DNA from: Campylobacterales bacterium
GTDB lineage: Bacteria; Campylobacterota; Campylobacteria; Campylobacterales; Sulfurimonadaceae
Assembly: GCA_026390165.1 (NCBI GenBank)
Contig: JAPLGM010000027.1
Span: 1 to 64,000, forward strand
DNA length: 64,000 nt
Direction: 5' to 3'
Shown: in pieces, positions 7,969 through 15,392 of the stretch
Layout: each line of letters begins with the position of its first letter
Numbering within the stretch: position 1 is the first letter of the stretch
Position numbers and translations under genes: made by a program
The notes under the pieces: model-generated
Told to the model about the DNA's origin: nothing
The model's database searches: none
Seen by the model: only the letters and a program-made list of their open reading frames with translations

Positions 7969-8970
7969 TTATTTCAACACTTCCCAATACCCACTTTTTA
8001 AACTACCGACCCTTTGCAATCTCCCCTGCTCTTTGAGTGTCGCCATATCCCTTTTGATAGTTTTATCGCTTACTTTTAATCGCTCGGCTATCTGTATCGA
8101 CGTGATCTCTTTGTTTTTTTCAATCAATTTTACAATCTCATCCAAACGGTTTTTAGGGACATTTTTAGGGACATTTTTAGGGACATTTTTAGGGACATTT
8201 TTAGGGACATTTTCATTTGAAGCATTTTTCAATGTTTTGAGGATAATCTCCAACATAAATTCTATAAACGGTGTACTCTCTCCCGCACTTCCAGAAGCTT
8301 CCAAAGCCTTATAATACGATTTTTGATGCTCTCGAACGACACTCTCTATGGGGATAAATCCGAAAATCTTTTTGTAATGGTTCAATATAACACTTTGCCA
8401 AAGTCGTCCCACCCTGCCGTTACCATCTTCGAACGGATGGATAAACTCAAACTCATAATGAAAGACACAACTGACAATGAGAGGATGCTCTTTGGTGTTG
8501 TGTAACCATTCAAACAAATTTCCCATGAGTTCAGGTACAGCTAAAGCAGGCGGAGCAACATGGGTCACACCATTTTGATCGCCAACACCTACGTTAGTAT
8601 GTCTATAACTTCCCGCAGTGGATACGAGCTTTTCCATCATCAGTTTATGAGACTGGAGGAGATCTTTTTCTTTTTTATAGACGTAATTATCAAAATGCTC
8701 ATACGCTTTTATCGCCCCTTGCACCTCTGCGATCTCTCTCATCGTCCCTAAAACGGTTATGCCATTGATAACATTCGTCACTTTTTCTTCGCTGAACGTA
8801 TTGCCCTCTATTTGCAAGGTTCCCGTAATACTTCTTACACGATTTTTTTTACGAAGTTTCGGCGTTTTTAAATTGGTTTCTATGTGCTTAATATCCGTTA
8901 TGATTTCAACAATATCACTCACCAACGAGAGCATTTTAGAGGTGATCGTAAACGGCGGTTGATAACTCAT
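7969..8970 (-). CDS. Fic-domain protein with VPKN repeat linker and winged helix
   Basis: 333 residues. The Fic core motif HPFEDGNGRVGR is at residues 178-189. An N-terminal inhibitory-type motif TLQIEGN is at 51-57, so autoinhibition in cis is likely. The protein should transfer AMP or another nucleotide monophosphate to a hydroxyl side chain of a target. Residues 254-273 are five perfect VPKN units encoded by a 12-bp tandem repeat. After this comes a DeoR/HTH_11-like winged helix (SIQIAERLKVSDKTIKRDMATLKEQG). The C-terminal DNA-binding domain suggests self-regulation or DNA targeting. The gene is immediately upstream of the NTPase (2-bp gap) and follows hypD by about 30 bp, making it the first gene of the island inserted into the hyp operon. 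Confidence 0.9.
   Translation of the reverse strand: MSYQPPFTITSKMLSLVSDIVEIITDIKHIETNLKTPKLRKKNRVRSITGTLQIEGNTFSEEKVTNVINGITVLGTMREIAEVQGAIKAYEHFDNYVYKKEKDLLQSHKLMMEKLVSTAGSYRHTNVGVGDQNGVTHVAPPALAVPELMGNLFEWLHNTKEHPLIVSCVFHYEFEFIHPFEDGNGRVGRLWQSVILNHYKKIFGFIPIESVVREHQKSYYKALEASGSAGESTPFIEFMLEIILKTLKNASNENVPKNVPKNVPKNVPKNVPKNRLDEIVKLIEKNKEITSIQIAERLKVSDKTIKRDMATLKEQGRLQRVGSLKSGYWEVLK
8155..8214. repeat. five 12-bp tandem repeats inside the fic gene
   Basis: The unit AGGGACATTTTT is present five times in register at 8155, 8167, 8179, 8191 and 8203 and encodes VPKN on the minus strand. Because the unit is 12 bp, slippage changes linker length without breaking the frame. Confidence 0.95.
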
Positions 8971-9004
8971 AACTGCAAAACCTTAGGATTCATATCTTTA
9001 TAGA

Positions 9005-10126
9005 TTATACCAAATTCCCATACTTATAATACGCCGAACACGCCCCCTCGGAGCTGACCATACAGCTTCCCACAGGACTGGTCGGTTTACACGCGGTGCC
9101 GAAGATGGAGCACTGCGGCGGAGAGGCTTTTCCTTTGAGGATGTCGCCGCAAATGCAGAGTTTGTGATCATTGATCTCCTCTTTAGGCAAGATGGCATCG
9201 TAAATCTTCTCGGCGTTGTAGCGATCATACTCCTCGCGTAAACCCATCCCGCTTTGGGGAATATCGCCCAGTCCACGCCAGCGAAAGTCCACTTTTTGGA
9301 AGTATGTATCATTCAACGCTTGCGCTTTAGTGTTCCCCTCGCGCGTCACGGCACGATTATACTCCACTTCGAGTTCACATCGATTTTCGATAAATTGTTT
9401 GACGATCATACTGATCGACTGCATGACGTCCACCGGCTCGAATCCGCTGACGACAATGGGTTTGCCCCAGTCGCGCGGGAACTCCTCGTATATCTTGCTT
9501 CCGCTGATGACACTAACGTGAGAGGGTCCCAAAAACGCATCGATAATGCATGCCTCATCGCTAATGAGGGCGCGCATCGGTTCGGGTACGGTGACATGGT
9601 TGACATGCAAGAGGATGTTTTGTACATCTTGCTTTATCACCGTCTCTAAAAGGGCGGCAGTCATGGGGGTTGTCGTCTCAAATCCGATGGCGAAGAAGAT
9701 AACCGTTTTATCGGGATTCTCCTGAGCAATCTTCAAACAATCGAGCGGCGAATAGACGAAACGGACGTCCGCACCCTTGCTTCGCGCATCTTGCAGACTT
9801 CCGTTGCTTCCGGGAACTTTGATCATATCGCCCAGCGTCACCAAAATGACGTTTGGTTGCTGACTCAATACAGAGGCGTGGTCGATCCGCTCTTTGGGCA
9901 TGATGCACACGGGGCATCCCGGACCGTGGACAAATTTGATATTGGAGGGGAGCAGCTGCAAAATGCCGTATTTCATGATGGTGTGAGTATGTCCGCCGCA
10001 CACCTCCATGATGTTGATGGTACGGGAGAGTTTTTGCGCGTCTTCGGCAATCAGTTTTTGGTACCCTTTGATAACATCAGGGTCACGGAATCCATCGTAG
10101 AGGTCTTTGAGTTGGAGAGAGCTCAT
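9005..10126 (-). CDS. hypD: hydrogenase formation protein HypD
   Basis: 373 residues, the normal length. Motifs CGGHTHT near residue 42 and GPGCPVCI near residue 68 provide the cysteines that hold the Fe(CN)2CO intermediate and the redox centre, and the C-terminal region carries further cysteines (CICGDILKGKASPPQC). HypD together with HypC forms the scaffold on which the iron with its CN and CO ligands is assembled. It overlaps hypC by 4 bp (ATGA). Downstream the operon is interrupted by the fic gene, which begins 35 bp after the hypD stop. Confidence 0.97.
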   Translation of the reverse strand: MSSLQLKDLYDGFRDPDVIKGYQKLIAEDAQKLSRTINIMEVCGGHTHTIMKYGILQLLPSNIKFVHGPGCPVCIMPKERIDHASVLSQQPNVILVTLGDMIKVPGSNGSLQDARSKGADVRFVYSPLDCLKIAQENPDKTVIFFAIGFETTTPMTAALLETVIKQDVQNILLHVNHVTVPEPMRALISDEACIIDAFLGPSHVSVISGSKIYEEFPRDWGKPIVVSGFEPVDVMQSISMIVKQFIENRCELEVEYNRAVTREGNTKAQALNDTYFQKVDFRWRGLGDIPQSGMGLREEYDRYNAEKIYDAILPKEEINDHKLCICGDILKGKASPPQCSIFGTACKPTSPVGSCMVSSEGACSAYYKYGNLV

Positions 10127-10416
10127 GGGGCGTCTCGGTTAACACAATTATCATCTTCAAGCACCAATATTCTCCGTTCTTCCTCATCGAGTCTCGATAA
10201 AATCTCCTGATAAATCTTGAGTGATTCAAGGGCATCTTCTTCATTGATTTTATTCATGATAAATCCGATATGAAGTAGTACATAATCGCCGATTTTTACG
10301 GAGCCCTCTTCCATCAGATCGAGTCCTGCGGTGCGTTGCACCCCCATCGTATCGACGGTTGCGATATTGAGTTGTGTGTCAATTTTGACCACTTTTGACG
10401 GTATCGATAAACACAT
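10123..10416 (-). CDS. hypC: HypC/HybG-family hydrogenase assembly chaperone
   Basis: 97 residues. The N-terminus MCLSIPSKV supplies the essential Cys2, and VGDYVLLHIGFIMNKI-like text in the middle is characteristic of the family. HypC carries the iron with its diatomic ligands from HypD to the large-subunit precursor. It lies 2 bp after hypB and is coupled to hypD by ATGA. Confidence 0.95.
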   Translation of the reverse strand: MCLSIPSKVVKIDTQLNIATVDTMGVQRTAGLDLMEEGSVKIGDYVLLHIGFIMNKINEEDALESLKIYQEILSRLDEEERRILVLEDDNCVNRDAP

Positions 10417-10418
10417 GG

Positions 10419-11210
10419 TTAGGCTCTCATCTTTCGCTTAAATTCAATCCACTCTATGACGCTTCGGATGGATTTTTCATCGTTGATGTTGACTTCTAAA
10501 ATATCGACACCCGGTTTGAGTTTACGTGCTTCGGCTTTCTCCCGTTCGATATCGTATTGAAAATACGGCAACAGATCGGTTTTGGTGATTAGAATCAAAT
10601 CCGCTGTTCGAAACATTACCGGATATTTGGCGATTTTGTCTTCCCCCTCGGGGATAGAGACCAACACAATATTAAGATGTGATCCAACATCATAACTCGC
10701 CGGACAGACAAGATTTCCGACGTTTTCGATAAAACAGACATCCAAAGGAGCCAGCGGCAGATCATGCAGCCCTTTATGAACCATAAACGCATCCAGATGA
10801 CACGCGCTCCCCGTCTGAATCTGCACCGCTCCAATCCCTTTGGCGATCAGACGATCCGCATCGCGAGAGGTTTCCAAATCCCCTTCAATCACCCCGAATT
10901 TAAAGGGTGCCAAGCCAACCATTGCTTCTAACAATGCCGTCTTTCCGCTTCCTGGTGAGCTCATAAGATTGATTGCCAACACTCCATGATCGTCAAAATG
11001 TTCTCGATTGTGCTGTGCTTCTTGATCGTTTTTATCCAAAATTTTCTTGATCACGTCAATCGTTTTTTTATCATTGAGCTGCGGGTTATGGTGCAGTGTC
11101 TCATGTGCCGCTTGATGGGTATGGGAATGATCATGATCTCCATGATCGTGACTATGGTGATGACCGTCGTGGTCGTGATCCGTAATGGAACATCCGCAAT
11201 CTTTACACAT
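10419..11210 (-). CDS. hypB: hydrogenase nickel-incorporation GTPase HypB
   Basis: 263 residues. The N-terminus MCKDCGC matches the high-affinity nickel site of E. coli HypB. Residues about 10-40 are very rich in His and Asp, suggesting nickel storage. The G domain follows, with the P-loop SSPGSGKT, metal-site CH residues in GSACHLD, and NKxD-like TKTD. GTP-dependent dimerisation transfers nickel to HypA and the hydrogenase. It sits between the nickel transporter gene and hypC. Confidence 0.97.
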   Translation of the reverse strand: MCKDCGCSITDHDHDGHHHSHDHGDHDHSHTHQAAHETLHHNPQLNDKKTIDVIKKILDKNDQEAQHNREHFDDHGVLAINLMSSPGSGKTALLEAMVGLAPFKFGVIEGDLETSRDADRLIAKGIGAVQIQTGSACHLDAFMVHKGLHDLPLAPLDVCFIENVGNLVCPASYDVGSHLNIVLVSIPEGEDKIAKYPVMFRTADLILITKTDLLPYFQYDIEREKAEARKLKPGVDILEVNINDEKSIRSVIEWIEFKRKMRA

Positions 11211-11251
11211 ATTTATAATCTCCTAAATAGCAATTTTATTTTTTATTCAAA

Positions 11252-11890
11252 TTACGCCAAAAGCATATTCCCGCCCACGAGGACGGAAATAACCCCAACT
11301 GTAGCGAAAACACGCCTTACATTTTGTATATTAGTCAAAATATCTCTATTAATCCATGAAATGACCAAACCAAAACTAAAAAAGACCACCATGACCCCCG
11401 CTATAAAAGCAAGGATCATCGACAAATCGACCGATTGACCATGAAGGACGCCGAGAGTGACCAGCATACCGCGCACCCCTCCAATCCCCATCAAAACACC
11501 CACCCCAAAGGCGGATGTTGTCGTGGAAGTTTCATGCTGATGTTCATTGCCGAACCAAATATGGACGTGTTTTTTATCCTCATGGGTATGGGTTTTTAAA
11601 TGAATTCTTTTGGCATAAACCATGGTAAGCAGATAGATTCCGATGAAAAGAATCACGCTGGATGCAATCACATCTCCATAAGACAAAACCTCTGAGGGAA
11701 GCGTATAATGCTCCAAAAGTTTTGCAAACATAAAAAGCATAATCCCATGCCCGACTGCAAAAGCCCCGACGATCAAAAATGTTTTTTTAGCCTCTTTACC
11801 GATCGAAAAATCGGCGATAGCCGTCAAATGATCGGGGCCGAATGCATGCAAGATACCGTACCAAAAAATTATCATTAAACCAATTTCCAT
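11252..11890 (-). CDS. nickel/cobalt transporter, NicO/NiCoT-like membrane protein
   Basis: About 212 residues with six or so hydrophobic segments. HAFGPDH near residues 14-20 is the nickel-binding HxxxxDH motif of Ni/Co permeases, and a second metal-binding loop is His-rich (HLKTHTHEDKKHVHIW). The start was set at the ATG at 11890, which has an AAGGAC ribosome-binding site; an upstream in-frame ATG at 11917 has none. It lies between a maturation protease gene and hypB and should supply nickel to HypA and HypB. A promoter with a perfect inverted repeat lies just upstream (11931-11972). Confidence 0.85.
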   Translation of the reverse strand: MEIGLMIIFWYGILHAFGPDHLTAIADFSIGKEAKKTFLIVGAFAVGHGIMLFMFAKLLEHYTLPSEVLSYGDVIASSVILFIGIYLLTMVYAKRIHLKTHTHEDKKHVHIWFGNEHQHETSTTTSAFGVGVLMGIGGVRGMLVTLGVLHGQSVDLSMILAFIAGVMVVFFSFGLVISWINRDILTNIQNVRRVFATVGVISVLVGGNMLLA

Positions 11891-11930
11891 TTTCAAGTCC
11901 TTATTTATGAATAACAATTCAGAGTAAACG

Positions 11931-11972
11931 ATTATAAGTCTTTAGAGTAAAAAGAAACTAAATTTTTACTCT
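11931..11972 (-). promoter_or_regulatory. candidate promoter and operator of the nickel transporter gene
   Basis: On the minus strand a TATAAT box occupies 11936-11931. A perfect 10-bp inverted repeat, AGAGTAAAAA / TTTTTACTCT (11944-11953 and 11963-11972, 9-nt centre), covers the -35 region. Its position suggests repressor control of nickel uptake. It does not match the E. coli or Helicobacter NikR consensus as I know them, so the regulator is unknown. Confidence 0.45.
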
Positions 11973-12043
11973 TCTTATATTATTTCAGAACTTCTTTTAT
12001 TTCTTTGCTACAATAACTCTATTTTTGCCCACTTTCTTGAGAA

Positions 12044-12577
12044 TTATGGATGAGTAGGATATTTAAAGGTATCGATAATTTCTAAAAGTGTTTGTGTCGA
12101 TTCATTTTTTTTAACGGTTATCTCGCACGTTCGAAGATAACCGACAATTGCCGTAATGTAAGTTTCAAACTGTGCAGTGATTTCATCACTTAGTCCCATA
12201 TGAAAACTAATACTTTTAGGAACGATCCCCATTACATTGGACTCAGGAAGTCCTTTCCCCATAAGTTCAATCATCTCCAGACACTGCATCACCCCAACTT
12301 CATGTGCCCCTCCGCTGTTTAGACCATATCCAGACAGTTCATGCGAGGGGATATTGTAGATACTACCGGGCTCATCATCGAGGTTAATCGTATCGAGAAT
12401 AATAATATGATCGTTTTCCAAAAAAAGATTGAGTAGATTGATCCCCTCGACTCCTCCGTCGATAATCGAAACGTGATCGCTTAAAACATAATTGGCACTC
12501 AGGTACGCTGCCGCATAGATACCGATTCCGTCATCTTCTTCGAGTACATTTCCGACACCCAGTACAACGATCGACAT
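12044..12577 (-). CDS. hydD: [NiFe]-hydrogenase maturation protease (HyaD/HupD/HydD family)
   Basis: 177 residues of the HybD/HyaD endopeptidase family. The nickel-sensing ligands are all present: an acidic residue in GNVLEEDDGIG (position 16), the Asp of IILDTI, and the His of GGAHEVGV. These proteases cut the C-terminal extension of the large subunit after nickel insertion. The substrate should be HydB, the only large subunit here with an extension. The gene lies 3 bp after a degenerate paralogue and is separated from the nickel transporter by about 150 bp containing a promoter. Confidence 0.93.
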   Translation of the reverse strand: MSIVVLGVGNVLEEDDGIGIYAAAYLSANYVLSDHVSIIDGGVEGINLLNLFLENDHIIILDTINLDDEPGSIYNIPSHELSGYGLNSGGAHEVGVMQCLEMIELMGKGLPESNVMGIVPKSISFHMGLSDEITAQFETYITAIVGYLRTCEITVKKNESTQTLLEIIDTFKYPTHP

Positions 12578-12580
12578 GGA

Positions 12581-13138
12581 TTAAAATCCCTTGCCGTGTT
12601 CAATGCTGGGATTGGCAAATTGTTCGAGTATCTCATCCAACCCCATCACAGACTCTTTTCGTATACTGTTAATTCCACATTTTGCCAGTTCACTCACAAT
12701 AACATCAATATACTCCATCCATTTTTCACGCAAAGCAAGCGTTACCCCTACATAAACACTGATAATATCTTCTGGGACGATGCTTACCATCGTCGTTTGC
12801 GCACAATGGTTTGCCATCGAGCAGATTTGGAGCATTTCGGTAATTTCCACTTCATTCGCCGTTTTTTTGATCCCTTGGTTGGCGATCAGCTCATCACCGC
12901 TTAAGACATCAATACTTCCGATTATTTTATTATCATCAGAACTGGTATTGGCAATCACCACATATTCATACTCTTGCAACAAAGGCATCAATCCAAACCC
13001 AAGCGTCCCCCCATCAACAATGTCCAATGCAGGTTCAAACGTAAAATTTTCTTTGAGGTATTTTCCCGCATAAAGCCCAATCCCCTCGTCCATAAAAAAT
13101 GCGTTTCCTGAACCTATTAATGCAACTTTAGCGTCCAT
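12581..13138 (-). CDS. degenerate paralogue of the hydrogenase maturation protease
   Basis: 185 residues with the same fold pattern as the adjacent protease (IGSGNAFFMDEGIGLYAG, IVDGGTLGFGLMPLL, VSIVPEDI). The acidic ligand in the first motif is kept (MDEGIG). The Asp of the second site is replaced by Asn (VIANTSS where the family has ADAI or LDTI), and the His of the third is also Asn (TANEVEI where the family has HxxG/L). With two of three metal ligands lost it is unlikely to be a normal nickel-dependent protease. A chaperone or scaffold role is my inference. It overlaps hypF by 11 bp. Confidence 0.85.
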   Translation of the reverse strand: MDAKVALIGSGNAFFMDEGIGLYAGKYLKENFTFEPALDIVDGGTLGFGLMPLLQEYEYVVIANTSSDDNKIIGSIDVLSGDELIANQGIKKTANEVEITEMLQICSMANHCAQTTMVSIVPEDIISVYVGVTLALREKWMEYIDVIVSELAKCGINSIRKESVMGLDEILEQFANPSIEHGKGF

Positions 13139-15392
13139 TATTTTCCTTTGTGTTGTGGTGTGCGTAATAAAGTTGCCCCAATGCTATCCCTCCGTCATTA
13201 ATCGGCGTTTGCTGTTGTGCGTAAAATCGTCCCTCTCCAAAACAACGGTAAAGTTGGGACATGAGTGGATGGTTTTGAAATACTCCTCCTCCGATGATGA
13301 TTGGCAATTCAGGATATAGAGTAACAAAATAGTGCATCATTGCCTCAACCGTCGCAATAAATCGACTAGCAATGAGCCGTTTTGCATCGTTTTGAGTGCT
13401 TAACGCGACTATTTGTTCAACCATAAGAGACACATCGATTTCCCGATTTGTCACGGTAAAAGTAAAGGGTTTATCCATCGTCTCATCGACAAAGTTTTCC
13501 ATAATCATCCCCCCCTGCCCCTCGTAATCGAGACTTTGGATAAATCCTCCCAATGAAGCGACCGCGTCAAACAGCCGACCCATCGAACTGCTCAAGGGTG
13601 CATTGAGCTTTTTCGTCCACATGTGGTAAAGCTGACGGATTTCGTACTCTAAAAAAGCTTCTGTTGTTGGGGATTTTAGTACCAACACTTCATCGAGGCT
13701 ATAGCTCTCAAACAACAGCGATAACGCCATTCGGCGAGGCTCTTTAATTGCTTTGTCACCGCCTAAAAGGGCAAACGGTTTTAAAAATCCAATCCGTTCA
13801 TATCCATGAGTATCGGCGATCATCACCTCTCCCCCCCAAAGGTACCCGTCTTCGCCGTATCCCGTCCCATCAAATGCAAAGCCCAGTACCTTTTCCTCCA
13901 AACTGTATTCCGCCATACACGCCAAGATATGAGCATAATGATGTTGAACCCCATAGTGTTCTTTTTTTTGCTCTTGGGCGTAGCGTGTTGAGGAGTAATT
14001 AGGGTGTAAATCGGTAATGAGCAGTGTTGGTTCACACTCGTAAAACCGTTGAAACGTTTGAATCGTCTTTTCAAAATAGCCATCGGCTTCAATACTCCCT
14101 AAATCACCGATGTGTCCGCTGAGTACCATATTTTTCTTGACTCCAAGGGCTATGGCACTTTTTTGATGGGCTCCGAGGGCCAAAACGCTCTTATCAAAAG
14201 GGGTGACCAAAGAAATCGTATGCGGTGCAAACCCACGCCCCATCCGCAGCAGTACAACACGTCCCTGTGCAATTTGGATAACGGAATCATCGAGAGCATT
14301 GACGATGGTGCGGTCATGGCTCACAATGGCGTCCACCACATTGCCCAATCTGTGAGCAATCTCTTCGGCTTTTACGATAATGGGTTCGTCGCTGATGTTG
14401 GCACTAGTGGCAATCAGCGGAAAATCGATGGCTTCAAACAAAAGCCGATGAAGCGGTGTATAGGGGAGAAATACTCCCAGTCGGTCAATCAAAGGGGCTA
14501 CGTGTTCCGAAAGATTTGTCCCGCTTTTGGCACGGACAATCACAATCGGTTTAATCGCTCCGATAATATGAGATTTCTCTTCCTCATTAATCATGGCATA
14601 CTCTTGAAGTTGTTCGAGTGAGCGGAACATCACGGCCAAGGGTTTGGCTTTTCGGTGTTTACGACGCCGTAATTCACTCACGCTGGTATCCGAGGTAGCA
14701 TCACACATCAAATGAAATCCCCCAAGCCCTTTGAGTGCAATAATTTTTCCTGCTTTGAGCATTTCGACCGCTAAATCTATGGGATCACCCTCTATTTCTA
14801 AACCTTTATGGTCTAAAAATGTCAGCTTTGGCCCGCAATCGGGACAGCTAATAGGTTCAGCATGGTAACGGCGAGACGAAGGATTGATATATTCAGTATG
14901 ACAGGCATCACACATCGTAAAATGTTTCATCGACGTTCGGACACGATCATAAGGAGGGATTTGAATGATGGTATAACGAGGGCCGCAATCGGTGCAGTTG
15001 ATAAAAGGATATCGGTAACGGCGGTTAGAAGGATCACCCATCTCTGCTTCACACGCACCGCAAAGGGCAGAATCGAGAGCAATAGCAACGCTCCCAACCC
15101 CTAAAGTACTCTCTCTGATTTCAAAATTAGTATAACCGTAGGGTTCACTCTCAACAATTTCCATCGAATCGATACGGGCATGTTTGGGAAGATTTTGACA
15201 CAAAGCATTAATAAACGCCTCACCCTTTAGCCCTTCGGCTTCAATGACGACTCCATCGGCAGTGTTGATAACAAAACCCATCATCGCATGAGCCTTGGCT
15301 TCGCGATAGACAAAAGGGCGAAATCCAACCCCTTGCACTAACCCTTTTATAACAATACTGACGCTTTTATAAAAAGACTCCACCAACAACAC
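13128..15392 (-). CDS. hypF: carbamoyltransferase HypF
   Basis: About 754 residues. Domains in order: acylphosphatase (VIKGLVQGVGFRPFVYREA), two zinc-finger-like segments (CGACEAEMGDPSNRRY..CTDCGP and CDACHTEYINPSSRRYHAEPISCPDCGP), a YrdC-like domain (ALKGLGGFHLMCDA) and a Kae1-like C-terminal domain with the HHYAH metal site and FAFDGTGYG. HypF makes carbamoyl-adenylate from carbamoyl phosphate and ATP and loads the HypE C-terminal cysteine. The start is uncertain: a TTG at 15407 opens the frame but lacks a ribosome-binding site, whereas GTG at 15392 is preceded by AAGGA. Either way the gene overlaps the upstream HypF-like gene. Confidence 0.95.
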   Translation of the reverse strand: MLLVESFYKSVSIVIKGLVQGVGFRPFVYREAKAHAMMGFVINTADGVVIEAEGLKGEAFINALCQNLPKHARIDSMEIVESEPYGYTNFEIRESTLGVGSVAIALDSALCGACEAEMGDPSNRRYRYPFINCTDCGPRYTIIQIPPYDRVRTSMKHFTMCDACHTEYINPSSRRYHAEPISCPDCGPKLTFLDHKGLEIEGDPIDLAVEMLKAGKIIALKGLGGFHLMCDATSDTSVSELRRRKHRKAKPLAVMFRSLEQLQEYAMINEEEKSHIIGAIKPIVIVRAKSGTNLSEHVAPLIDRLGVFLPYTPLHRLLFEAIDFPLIATSANISDEPIIVKAEEIAHRLGNVVDAIVSHDRTIVNALDDSVIQIAQGRVVLLRMGRGFAPHTISLVTPFDKSVLALGAHQKSAIALGVKKNMVLSGHIGDLGSIEADGYFEKTIQTFQRFYECEPTLLITDLHPNYSSTRYAQEQKKEHYGVQHHYAHILACMAEYSLEEKVLGFAFDGTGYGEDGYLWGGEVMIADTHGYERIGFLKPFALLGGDKAIKEPRRMALSLLFESYSLDEVLVLKSPTTEAFLEYEIRQLYHMWTKKLNAPLSSSMGRLFDAVASLGGFIQSLDYEGQGGMIMENFVDETMDKPFTFTVTNREIDVSLMVEQIVALSTQNDAKRLIASRFIATVEAMMHYFVTLYPELPIIIGGGVFQNHPLMSQLYRCFGEGRFYAQQQTPINDGGIALGQLYYAHHNTKENNGR

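Noticed and set aside
8155-8214. 12-bp repeats as a non-coding satellite
   Set aside because: The units are in frame within the fic gene and encode a coherent VPKN linker with an intact domain on either side.
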